Of a stretch of 64,000 nt of DNA, positions 33,676-41,918 are shown one piece after another. The notes under the pieces are model-generated. The model worked only from the letters and a program-made list of their open reading frames with translations. It was not told the origin of the DNA and did no database searches. Location: assembly GCF_001650905.1 (NCBI RefSeq), contig NZ_LXYG01000019.1:62001-126000 (forward strand), given 5' to 3'. This DNA is from Balneola sp. EhC07. Lineage in GTDB: Bacteria; Bacteroidota; Rhodothermia; Balneolales; Balneolaceae. Both the position numbers and the translations under genes were made by a program. Numbering within the stretch: position 1 is the first letter of the stretch; each line of letters begins with the position of its first letter.

Positions 33676-34377
33676 TTAATATCGTAATAATCTATGCGAT
33701 TCACTTCTTGTAAATCCCAGCTTACTCAATTTAGTTAAAACTCTTTCTGTATCATAAGCTACCCTATCAAATACAACTGACCATTTATCAGTATTTACCA
33801 TACAGTAAGATGCTCTAAAATCTGCATCTCTCGATTGTCCAACACTTCCGGGATTTATAAGATATTTATATTTCTGGTTAAAAGTCGTGATTCCAATTTT
33901 ATCAGAAACTGTTCCCGGCATATGAGTATGACCAACAAAGCAAAGCTGTTGTTCGACCTTTGATAATATTTTTCTAGCTTTGATAGCGCTATCTACATAC
34001 ATCCATTTTTCAGGATTTAAGGGCTCTGCATGTACAGCTAACCACTCCTGATTCTCTAAAACAAGTGGCAGACTTCTTAGCCATTGCATTTGTTTCGTAT
34101 TCAGCATTTCACTTGTCATCTCAATTAGCCGTCTGTTAGGTGACTTAAAGTGTTTAAGACTCAATTTCCCACATACACCAGCATCGTGATTCCCTAAAAC
34201 AGTAGACATACCTCTGTTTTTAATAAGATCTAAACACTCTGAAGGGTATGGACCGTAGCCTACAACATCGCCTAAGCATAAATATATATCGGGTTTATAT
34301 TCATTAATTTTTTTCAATACAGCTTCCAGCGCCGGTAAATTACCATGAACATCAGAAATAACTGCTATCAATGCCAT
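33676..34377 (-). CDS. metallophosphoesterase, YfcE/MJ0936-like
   Basis: A 233-residue calcineurin-like phosphoesterase. Metal-binding motifs are complete: 'VISDVHGNLPALEAVL', 'CLGDVVGYGPYPSEC', 'VLGNHDAG' and 'CFVGHTHMPGT', plus 'YLINPGSVGQSRD', typical of small phosphodiesterases. It lies at the head of the minus-strand locus, 66 bp before the SLBB gene and 135 bp from the divergent wzc start. A link to the polymer (for example hydrolysis of a phosphodiester or a signalling nucleotide) is possible but unproved; it may just share the promoter. Confidence 0.88.
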   Translation of the reverse strand: MALIAVISDVHGNLPALEAVLKKINEYKPDIYLCLGDVVGYGPYPSECLDLIKNRGMSTVLGNHDAGVCGKLSLKHFKSPNRRLIEMTSEMLNTKQMQWLRSLPLVLENQEWLAVHAEPLNPEKWMYVDSAIKARKILSKVEQQLCFVGHTHMPGTVSDKIGITTFNQKYKYLINPGSVGQSRDADFRASYCMVNTDKWSVVFDRVAYDTERVLTKLSKLGFTRSESHRLLRY

Positions 34378-34463
34378 ACATGTCTATTCTATTTTTGATT
34401 TACAAGTTTAAAAATTAAGACTATTTAATGGTATTTAATAATAGTAATCAGGAATACTTTCTT

Positions 34464-34471
34464 TATATTTG
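34464..34471 (+). promoter_or_regulatory. candidate -7 box (TATATTTG) upstream of wzc
   Basis: The octamer TATATTTG matches the Bacteroidota -7 consensus TAnnTTTG and lies 42 bp before the wzc start codon. I do not see a convincing -33 TTTG at the right distance, so this is only a candidate promoter. The 135-bp intergenic region must serve both divergent transcription units. Confidence 0.35.
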
Positions 34472-34512
34472 TATTATTATTCAAAATTCAAGTTCAAATT
34501 AAGATTCATTAG

Positions 34513-36846
34513 ATGCATTATAATGGAAATTCTCATAATAGTTCAAACTCTATTCTTTCATCACATACAAACCAACAAAATTCTGATGATGATCAAGAAA
34601 TCGATCTATTAAAAGTATTTAATGTTCTTTTTTTATACAAGTGGACTCTAATTTCAATAACTGGTCTTGTTACTATATTATCAGCCATTTACGCTTCGAT
34701 GCAGATACCTATTTATGAAAGTAAAGGTACGATTATTATAAGCGAGAGCAAGAACAGGTATTCTTATGCAGGAGCTGGAATTGAAAATTTATTAACTAGT
34801 ACTTATGGAATTGGAGTTGGTAGCACTATTGCCAATGAATTGCAAATTATGCAATCAAGACAACTAAGTTTAAATTTAGCAAAGCGTATCAACGATATAG
34901 AATTTGATGAACACGGGCGAAAGTTTCCGATTCTTTGGAAAAATTATCCTGAAGATTCAACTTCTATAGATATTGAAAGTATAGCTTCAAGATTTAGATC
35001 TAATATTAGTTTTGAAAAAAAGGACCCTAATGCTGACATTGTAGAAATTTCTTATACAAGCCCACTACCTACCGAAGCTGCTACCATCATTAACTTAACT
35101 ATGAATACCTACTCTGCTCTTTCTACTGACCAGAATAGAAACATGGCTGTATCTGCCCTTGACTTTTTAAGTGATGAAAGATCTAGATTGAAGGAGGAAC
35201 TTATTTCTACTGAAGATTCTCTCCAGTTATTTATGAATAGAACTATGCTGGTTGCCTTAGATCCTCAATCTGAAAAATTGGTTTCTTCAATTGCCAGTAT
35301 AGAAGTTGAAAAACAAAACCTTGAAGTAGAATTGGTAGCCGTAAATTCTGGTATTGAACAATATAAAAATCAATTAAATGAAATAAAGCCTGGCCTCGCG
35401 AACCAGTATTCGGAAGCAATTGGACCTATTATAGAGCGCTATCAATATGCACTTGCAGAGCTTGAGACAAATAAATTGCTATTACTAACAAAGAACCCGG
35501 ATATTTCAGAAAATAATCCAGAAATCGTAAGAATTGATAGGCAGATCGAGCAAGTAAAGAAACAGATTAAGGATCGCACTAATGCTTTACTGACTTCAGA
35601 ATCAGACCTTTACCTGAGCTTTATTGGCTCTGGTGAAGAAACTGTGACACAGAGAATTGCAGAGATTACAAAAACTCTTTTGGAGCTAGAGGTCAAGAGA
35701 ACTCAACTTCAAACACAAGGAGATGTCATTAATGATAGATATCAAAAAACAAATACTAGGTTCGAAAAACTTCCTGATGAAATTATCCAACTTGCTCGAC
35801 TAAAAAGAAATGTTCGTGTAACAGAAGAAATGTATCTACAAGTTTCTGCTCAATTTGCTGAAATGAGCTTATGGGAAAAGACGCAGTTTGGATTAGGTCG
35901 TCCTTTAGATTATGCCATTCCTACAAAAGCGCCAATTAAACCAAAGAAAAAAATCATTATTCTAGCTGGGTTTTTACTTGGAGGAGTTCTTGCTACAGGT
36001 TGTGTTTTAGTTTTAGAAATGATGAATGATCGCATTACTTCTACGGACGTACTTAGAGATTTTAATAAGCCGGTTTTAGGAGCAATTCCTGACTTCTCCG
36101 TTGTAGGAGAATTTAATCCGAATGAGAGACAATATATTGGTGATAAATCCATATCAAATCAACTAGTCACTTTCTTTGATCATATTTCACCTATATCCGA
36201 AGCTTACCGTAGACTGAGAATTAATGTTGTATATGCAAACCCAGATAAAGAATATAAAATATTGATGGTATCTAGTGCTACCAAAGGGGAAGGTAAAAGC
36301 ACAGTAGCGGCAAATCTGGCTGTAACTTTTACGGGATCTGAGAAGAAAGTACTTATTATAGATCTAGATTTACGACGACCTACACAACACAAAATCTTTG
36401 GTGAAAACAAAGAACCGGGACTTTCTGATGCATTGTTTGATGCTTCAATAGATGTACGCCTTAGTACAGTAGCTCCTAATGTTGATTTAATTACGGTAGG
36501 GCATAAAACCCCGGAACCGGCTTCTGTACTAGACAGTAAACGACTCAAACAACTCATTGATAAATACAAAGCTGAATACGATCATATTATTCTGGACACT
36601 GCGCCCTATGGAATTATATCAGATTCGGCTTCATTGCTTCGTCTGATTGATGGCTTAATTGTAGTTTCAAGATTCAATGTAACTACAAAAAGAGAGTTAA
36701 AGTTTACACTTGAAGGTCTGGAGCATTTGAATGCGGATGTTCTTGGTATCGTTCTTAATGCTTTTGATCCTAAAAAGAGCACTGATTACTATACCAACTA
36801 CAATTACTATAAGCGTACATATTCTGAATATTATAAGTACAGGTAA
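34513..36846 (+). CDS. wzc: Wzc-type polysaccharide co-polymerase and tyrosine autokinase
   Basis: A 777-residue inner-membrane protein. Two transmembrane helices (about residues 40-62 and 488-510) frame a long periplasmic coiled-coil region (Wzz/GNVR). The cytoplasmic BY-kinase domain shows Walker A 'SATKGEGKSTVAANLA' near residue 593, Walker A' 'VLIIDLDLRRPTQHKIFG' and Walker B 'HIILDTAPYGI'. The last 20 residues contain nine tyrosines, the autophosphorylated cluster that controls chain length. It is transcribed away from the biosynthesis genes. No partner low-molecular-weight tyrosine phosphatase (Wzb) is found in the window. The ATG at 34513 gives a hydrophilic Asn/Ser-rich N-terminus typical of Bacteroidota homologues. 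Confidence 0.95.
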   Translation: MHYNGNSHNSSNSILSSHTNQQNSDDDQEIDLLKVFNVLFLYKWTLISITGLVTILSAIYASMQIPIYESKGTIIISESKNRYSYAGAGIENLLTSTYGIGVGSTIANELQIMQSRQLSLNLAKRINDIEFDEHGRKFPILWKNYPEDSTSIDIESIASRFRSNISFEKKDPNADIVEISYTSPLPTEAATIINLTMNTYSALSTDQNRNMAVSALDFLSDERSRLKEELISTEDSLQLFMNRTMLVALDPQSEKLVSSIASIEVEKQNLEVELVAVNSGIEQYKNQLNEIKPGLANQYSEAIGPIIERYQYALAELETNKLLLLTKNPDISENNPEIVRIDRQIEQVKKQIKDRTNALLTSESDLYLSFIGSGEETVTQRIAEITKTLLELEVKRTQLQTQGDVINDRYQKTNTRFEKLPDEIIQLARLKRNVRVTEEMYLQVSAQFAEMSLWEKTQFGLGRPLDYAIPTKAPIKPKKKIIILAGFLLGGVLATGCVLVLEMMNDRITSTDVLRDFNKPVLGAIPDFSVVGEFNPNERQYIGDKSISNQLVTFFDHISPISEAYRRLRINVVYANPDKEYKILMVSSATKGEGKSTVAANLAVTFTGSEKKVLIIDLDLRRPTQHKIFGENKEPGLSDALFDASIDVRLSTVAPNVDLITVGHKTPEPASVLDSKRLKQLIDKYKAEYDHIILDTAPYGIISDSASLLRLIDGLIVVSRFNVTTKRELKFTLEGLEHLNADVLGIVLNAFDPKKSTDYYTNYNYYKRTYSEYYKYR

Positions 36847-37296
36847 ATAGGGGGGCGCTTCGCAGCTCCTTACTGTATATTTATCCATCTGTCTTCCACT
36901 TCAACAAAGGGAAGATATCGTTGGTCAGATCTAGAATTAGTACGGAGAACCTCCAACCACAAGATTCTTCAGATTCTGCAATTTATTATTCGGTCAATTA
37001 TTAAATCGCTGCGGATTAAAATCCTGGCTGGTTTATATAATCAAATCTAAATCATCACCAAGATTCATTATTAAGTTCATCAGAGAGGACTTCAGTCCGA
37101 ACAGTTTATGCATTGGAGAGAGGTTTTATACATATCATACTCCTTAGAATGGACGGAGTTGTTGATGAGGAAAACCCATTCCTGTCCCTTCCCATCGATG
37201 TGGGAAGGTGACGTCTTAACAAAATCAGATTTAGTTTCTCGGTTAGTCTAAAGCATTGATAAGCCAGTTATTCAGAATCAAACCTAAAAACCCGTC

Positions 37297-37317
37297 ATCC
37301 TGAACTTTTTTCAGGAT
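37297..37317. repeat. REP-like hairpin ATCCTGAA-N5-TTCAGGAT
   Basis: An 8-bp perfect stem with a 5-nt loop. The outward flank GTC on the left matches, on the opposite strand, the GATGAC flank of the copies at 37885 and 57272. Same family as those elements, in reverse orientation. Confidence 0.8.
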
Positions 37318-37405
37318 CTTACACAATGGCTATATTATTTCATTTGTCGTGAATAGTTTTTGTTCATTTTTATTGAAGCTATCTACGAATTTGGTCCTCA
37401 CAAAG

Positions 37406-37426
37406 ATCCCGAGATAAATTCGGGAT
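37406..37426. repeat. REP-like hairpin, ATCCCGA...TCGGGAT variant
   Basis: A 7-bp perfect stem with a 7-nt loop, preceded by AAG as in the other copies. A slightly degraded member of the same family. Confidence 0.75.
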
Positions 37427-37500
37427 TGTAGAAGTTAGATAATTCACTTACAAAAATTGACTTGTTTATAATTCTGACTATTTCTTAAAAAGCTTCCAAC

Positions 37501-37722
37501 TACACCGACCTTTAGAATTATTGGCGGAGCAAGAACGTAATGAAATCGACGGCTCCGGAGAAGCAATCATTACACTCAGGCTGATTCTTGAATATGTATC
37601 ATACGAAAGGAGACCTTTTGTAATGATTAGTCGATGTAATGGAGTTCGCGTTACTAATTCTTGTCGGGAGCTTTTGGTACTGGAGCCTGTGCTGAGGAAG
37701 CTCAGTATCGGCCAAAAGTACA
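37501..37722 (+). repeat. 222-bp dispersed repeat, copy A
   Basis: This stretch is about 92% identical, by hand alignment, to the reverse complement of 56983-57205, with roughly 18 substitutions and one single-base length change near the end. Both strands are open in both copies, but most differences would change amino acids, which argues against a conserved protein. A perfect short hairpin CTGAG-GAAG-CTCAG lies near its right end (37692-37705). The sequence immediately outside the two copies does not match, so these look like the element's limits. Confidence 0.85.
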
Positions 37723-37884
37723 TGATCGTTTATAAACTACTCGATGGATATTAGAAACCAGGAGATAAATTCCTAGTTATCTAACCAACAAAATTCTTCT
37801 CCAGTTCACCAGTAAGGACTTTAGTCCGCACTACATCGTTGATTGCACAGCTTAAATAAAATTAAAGCCCCGACCCCCACAAAG

Positions 37885-37905
37885 ATCCCGAAACAAGTTC
37901 GGGAT
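37885..37905. repeat. REP-like hairpin ATCCCGAA-N5-TTCGGGAT
   Basis: An 8-bp perfect stem with a 5-nt loop (ACAAG), followed by GACC. Compared with 37297 and 57272, the fifth stem pair is C-G instead of T-A, a compensatory change. Confidence 0.8.
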
Positions 37906-38084
37906 GACCCTAACTGTTTTACTGTTCAAAAAACTGTCAACGAATTATCTGACATCTATAAGGATGAGCTTAAATTGAATTAAAGTAGAAAAGATCTCCT
38001 CTGTCTCCCTGTCTACCGACAAAGGCAGGCTCCTTCAACAAGGGGCGGACTCGTTAATAAAATTTAGAATCAACTCAAGAATTC

Positions 38085-38106
38085 CCCCTCCTTAACCAAG
38101 GAGGGG
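38085..38106. repeat. palindrome CCCCTCCTT-AACC-AAGGAGGGG
   Basis: A 9-bp perfect stem with a 4-nt loop, in the gene-free region. It has no T-run and does not look like a classical terminator. It resembles other short palindromic intergenic elements in this spacer. Confidence 0.7.
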
Positions 38107-38193
38107 CGAGCTGCCTCGAACAGAAAATGTAGCAATGGAACGGGGAGGTCCGTGTAATCTGCGTTCCTGTATTCAGCGAACCTCTTTCTTCTA

Positions 38194-38231
38194 AAAAATA
38201 TCTATCCGACAGGTTGTCCGTCAGCTGGATA
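38194..38231 (-). terminator. possible terminator after the cysNC gene
   Basis: Read on the minus strand, an imperfect stem (outer pairs TATCC/GGATA, inner GAC/GTC with a bulge) is followed by ATATTTTTT. It lies about 25-60 bp past the cysNC stop, as expected for the end of the sulfate operon. Confidence 0.4.
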
Positions 38232-38254
38232 ATTTAATAAGGAATACCAAACTT

Positions 38255-40141
38255 TTAAGAGAGAATTTTCATGCATTCTTCAACAGCTTCATCAACAGAT
38301 AATTTTTCTGTATCGATCAATAGCGTCGGATTTTCAGGAATTTCATAGTCTGCATCATATCCTGTAAGCCCTATGATCTCTCCTTCTTTTGCTTTCTTAT
38401 ATAAACCTTTAGGATCTCTGTCCTGAGCTTTTTCAGAACTGCAGTCAACATGAATTACCTGAAACTCTCCTTCAGGAAATAGTGTCTTTAGATCCTCACG
38501 ATCTTCGTTGAAAGGAGATACGAATGTGCAGAGTACAATATTACCGTGCTCGTAGAATAAGCGTGCAACTTCACCAACTCGTCTAATATTTTCTCTTCTA
38601 TCAGAAGCACTGAATCCAAGATCTCCATTTAAACCATGTCGTACCTGATCTCCATCCAATAACACTGTTTTCTTACCATCATCCCATAACTTCTTTTCAA
38701 GAGCTTTTGCGATGGTACTTTTCCCGGAACCTGAAATACCTGTAAACCAAAGTAATTTGGCTTTATGACCATTTCGTTCTTCTCGTTCTTCTCTTGGAAT
38801 ATTCCAAGGCTCCCAAACTACATTCGGTGATTTTTGTCTTATAGATGCCCTACTCTTTTCTCCATCTGTAGTTGATCCCGCCCTGATCATCCCTGCACCT
38901 ACTGTAACGTTAGTTGCAGGATCGATAATAATGAAGCTTCCTGTTCTCTGATTTATTTGATACGGATCAAAGAAAATGGGTTTACTGGCTTGTATCTTTA
39001 CTCTTCCTATCTCATTCAGGTCAAGCTTATTCGTATCTTCACGGCTTAAACTATCTACATTTATGCGATAAAGGATATCGTCAATAAATACCTTCGCAGT
39101 TTGTGTAGTTTGTTGTATCAAGTATTGTTTACCGGGCTCTAAAGACTTCTCGTTCATCCAACATAAATAAGCCTCGAAGTTGTTTCGAATAGTTGGAACG
39201 TTATTTTTCCTAACTATCATATCGCCACGGCTGATATCAATTTCGTCTTCCATGGTTAAAGTCACAGAGTCACCTGTAAAGGCTGCCTCCAAATTACCAT
39301 CACGTGTAACAATTTCTTTAACTTTTGTGGAAAGCCCTGAAGGTAAAATTGTAACTTCATCTCCGGGACGGACATGACCTGACGATACCTGACCTGCAAA
39401 ACCTCTGAAATTTTGATTAGGACGAATTACATATTGAACAGGTAATCGAAAATCCACAACATTTTTTGCTGCATCTACTTTCACCGTTTCTAAATGATGA
39501 AGTAAGGTGGAGCCTTTATACCAATCCGTTCTGTCTCCTTTTTCAACTACATTATCTCCTTTCAGAGCTGAAATTGGGATATAGGATATGTCAGTAACAT
39601 TTAATTTTTTGGCGAAATTTCTGAAATCAGCTACGATCTCGTCAAAAACTTTTTCATCGTAGTCAACCAGATCCATTTTATTTACTGCAACTACAAGATG
39701 CGGGATTCTCAATAATGATGAAATAAAAGCATGTCTTCTGGACTGAGTCAACAACCCTTTTGAAGCGTCTACAAGAATGATTGCCAAATCTGCTGTTGAA
39801 GCACCGGTCACCATATTTCGGGTGTATTGTGTGTGCCCCGGAGTATCGGCAATAATAAACTTACGCTTTGGTGTAGCAAAATATCTGTATGCAACGTCAA
39901 TTGTTATCTTTTGCTCTCTTTCTGCTTTAAGCCCATCCGTCAGCAATGCAAGATTTACTTCCTCTTCTCCACTGCTTTTGCTCGACTTTTCAATGGCTTC
40001 CATCTGGTCCTGAAAAATGGACTTCGAATCGTAAAGAAGCCTTCCTATCAATGTGCTTTTCCCATCATCTACGCTTCCTGCTGTTGTAAACCTAAGCAGA
40101 TCCATATTTAAGTAAGCGTTTTCTTCAATCTGTTGACTCAT
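38255..40141 (-). CDS. cysNC: bifunctional sulfate adenylyltransferase large subunit / APS kinase
   Basis: A 628-residue fusion. Residues about 10-430 are CysN, the GTPase subunit of ATP sulfurylase ('TAGSVDDGKSTLIGRLLYD', 'IADTPGHTQYTRNMVTGAST', 'VAVNKMDLVDY'). Residues about 455-628 are CysC, APS kinase ('LLWFTGISGSGKSTIAKAL', 'LLDGDQVRHGLN'). With CysD it makes PAPS from sulfate, ATP and GTP in the cytoplasm. It starts at an ATG at 40141, 48 bp after cysD. PAPS can feed sulfate reduction or sulfotransferases; neither is in the window. Confidence 0.96.
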   Translation of the reverse strand: MSQQIEENAYLNMDLLRFTTAGSVDDGKSTLIGRLLYDSKSIFQDQMEAIEKSSKSSGEEEVNLALLTDGLKAEREQKITIDVAYRYFATPKRKFIIADTPGHTQYTRNMVTGASTADLAIILVDASKGLLTQSRRHAFISSLLRIPHLVVAVNKMDLVDYDEKVFDEIVADFRNFAKKLNVTDISYIPISALKGDNVVEKGDRTDWYKGSTLLHHLETVKVDAAKNVVDFRLPVQYVIRPNQNFRGFAGQVSSGHVRPGDEVTILPSGLSTKVKEIVTRDGNLEAAFTGDSVTLTMEDEIDISRGDMIVRKNNVPTIRNNFEAYLCWMNEKSLEPGKQYLIQQTTQTAKVFIDDILYRINVDSLSREDTNKLDLNEIGRVKIQASKPIFFDPYQINQRTGSFIIIDPATNVTVGAGMIRAGSTTDGEKSRASIRQKSPNVVWEPWNIPREEREERNGHKAKLLWFTGISGSGKSTIAKALEKKLWDDGKKTVLLDGDQVRHGLNGDLGFSASDRRENIRRVGEVARLFYEHGNIVLCTFVSPFNEDREDLKTLFPEGEFQVIHVDCSSEKAQDRDPKGLYKKAKEGEIIGLTGYDADYEIPENPTLLIDTEKLSVDEAVEECMKILS

Positions 40142-40189
40142 CCTGTTGTATAAAGTGTTTTTAAATTTATCTGGTTCGATTGACGGATG

Positions 40190-41098
40190 TTAGAAATAGC
40201 CTTGACGCTTTCTGTCTTCCATAGCCGTTTCACTACGCTTATCATCATGACGTGTGCCCCTTTCTGTTTCTCTGGCAGATGCAACTTCCTGAATAATTTC
40301 TTCAAGGTCTGAAGCTTCTGATAATACAGCTCCAGTGCATGTAGCATCTCCAATTGTTCTAAAGCGTACTGTTTTAGTTACCAGTTTTTCCTCATCCATT
40401 CGGTTCACGAATTCAGTATCCGCCAACCAAACTCCTCGTCTGTCAAATACTTTCCGGTCATGAGCGAAGTAAAGAGAAGGTATATCGATATTTTCTTGTG
40501 CTATATATTGCCACACATCCATTTCTGTCCAATTACTAAGAGGGAAAACGCGGAAATTTTCACCCTGACTTTTACGTCCGTTATATAAGTTCCAAAGTTC
40601 CGGGCGTTGATTCTTTGGATCCCACTGACCAAATACATCACGATGAGAAAAGAAGCGTTCTTTGGCTCTGGCTTTTTCTTCATCTCTTCTTCCTCCACCT
40701 AAAGCTGCATCTACTTGATGTTTCTTTAGTGTATCCAGAAGTGTTACGGTTTGCAGGGCATTTCTACTGGCATCAGGACCTGTTTCTTCCTCAACTTTCC
40801 CCTCATCTATAGACTCCTGTACACTTCCAACTATCAGATCAACATCATACTTTTTTACCAGCTTGTCTCTGAATTCGATCGTTTCCTTAAAATTATGTCC
40901 TGTATCTACATGCATTAATGGAAAAGGAATACGACCCGGGTGAAATGCCTTCAAGGCTAAATGAAACATTACAATAGAATCTTTCCCTCCGGAAAATAAT
41001 AACACAGGTCGCTCAAATTGTGCAGCAACCTCTCTCATTATGTATATACCTTCGTTTTCTAATTGCTTAAGATGTGAAGTGTTATTTAATTCACTCAT
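40190..41098 (-). CDS. cysD: sulfate adenylyltransferase small subunit
   Basis: The 302-residue catalytic subunit of ATP sulfurylase, an ATP-pyrophosphatase-fold enzyme. The loop 'PVLLFSGGKDSIVMFHLAL' lies at about residue 30-48, followed by 'MHVDTGHNFKETIEFRDKL' and 'DAALGGGRRDEEKARAKERF'. The C-terminus 'RKRQGYF' is the usual ending. It makes adenosine 5'-phosphosulfate with CysN providing GTP-driven energy. It sits between cysQ and cysNC on the same strand. Confidence 0.97.
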   Translation of the reverse strand: MSELNNTSHLKQLENEGIYIMREVAAQFERPVLLFSGGKDSIVMFHLALKAFHPGRIPFPLMHVDTGHNFKETIEFRDKLVKKYDVDLIVGSVQESIDEGKVEEETGPDASRNALQTVTLLDTLKKHQVDAALGGGRRDEEKARAKERFFSHRDVFGQWDPKNQRPELWNLYNGRKSQGENFRVFPLSNWTEMDVWQYIAQENIDIPSLYFAHDRKVFDRRGVWLADTEFVNRMDEEKLVTKTVRFRTIGDATCTGAVLSEASDLEEIIQEVASARETERGTRHDDKRSETAMEDRKRQGYF

Positions 41099-41132
41099 GA
41101 TATTTAAATCAATTTTTTTGAGTTGCAGACTA

Positions 41133-41906
41133 CTATAGTTCTTCTGCGTTTATATTTTCATTTAATCCTAATAAGAAATAAGGATTTTTAAAATTTTCTT
41201 TATTGTAAGATAAAGGAGATGGTTTCTCCCCTTCTGCAATCGAATATCTATACACTGCGTCTGCAGCTGCAGTATCCCACTCCATGGTTGGCCCAAGCCT
41301 CGGATATAAATCCGCTTTTCCTTCAGCCACTAAACAAAATTTAAGTGAGCTTCCGGACGGAACTTCTTCTGAAACTTCGATCCCTATCTTTTCTAATTTC
41401 CTTTTAGTAGAATCATCGCCATGTGATCTGCTTACAACTATTCTGGCTTTTTCTGATTTATCGTATGGCAATGTATTCAATTGTACAGGGCTTTTATCAC
41501 TTTCTTGTTTAAATGAACCAGAACTTCTATCTCCGTAATAAAGGGTGTCAAAAGCAGGAACATATACCACACCAAGCATTGGTTTATCCTGAACTATCAG
41601 CGCTATATTAACTGTAAACTCACCATTTTTTTTTATGAATTCTTTAGTTCCATCCAGAGGATCTACTAACCAGAATCTGTCCCACTTTTTTCTCTCATCG
41701 AAATCAGGGATTCCGGACTCTTCAGAAATAATCGGTATTTCAGGGGTTAGCTTTTTCAGCTCATTTACAATATGGTGATGCGCGGCAAGGTCGGCTTTAG
41801 TAAGAGGTGAGTCATCAGATTTGGATTTTACTTCAATTTCTTCATCATAATATTTTAAAATCTCCTGACCTGCTTCTTTTGCAATTTCTATGATATGTTC
41901 AATCAT
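41133..41906 (-). CDS. cysQ: 3'(2'),5'-bisphosphate nucleotidase
   Basis: A 257-residue inositol-monophosphatase-like enzyme that hydrolyses PAP (or PAPS) to AMP (APS), removing the by-product of PAPS use. The metal site shows 'PIISEESGI', 'FWLVDPLDGTKEFIKKNGEF' and 'TMEWDTAAADAVYRY'; all three aspartate/glutamate sites are intact. It lies 34 bp before cysD and 12 bp after the transporter gene in operon order. PAP is formed whenever PAPS is used, by reductase or by sulfotransferase. Confidence 0.95.
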   Translation of the reverse strand: MIEHIIEIAKEAGQEILKYYDEEIEVKSKSDDSPLTKADLAAHHHIVNELKKLTPEIPIISEESGIPDFDERKKWDRFWLVDPLDGTKEFIKKNGEFTVNIALIVQDKPMLGVVYVPAFDTLYYGDRSSGSFKQESDKSPVQLNTLPYDKSEKARIVVSRSHGDDSTKRKLEKIGIEVSEEVPSGSSLKFCLVAEGKADLYPRLGPTMEWDTAAADAVYRYSIAEGEKPSPLSYNKENFKNPYFLLGLNENINAEEL

Positions 41907-41918
41907 TAGGTAGTTTAT

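Larger units (their letters stand above)
36847..38254. repeat. 1.4-kb gene-free region packed with repeats
   Basis: No coding region is credible on either strand. It contains a 222-bp dispersed repeat (37501-37722), three REP-like hairpins (37297-37317, 37406-37426, 37885-37905), a hairpin CCTTCCCA/TGGGAAGG at 37187-37208, and CCCCTCCTT/AAGGAGGGG at 38085-38106. The remaining DNA is higher in GC than the polysaccharide locus and looks like debris of interspersed elements. It separates the wzc gene from the convergent sulfate operon. Confidence 0.75.

Noticed and set aside
37521-37754. Open frame of 77 residues across copy A of the 222-bp repeat as a gene
   Set aside because: The same stretch is open on the opposite strand, and the second copy differs mostly at amino-acid-changing positions; ends of the repeat do not match the ends of the frame.
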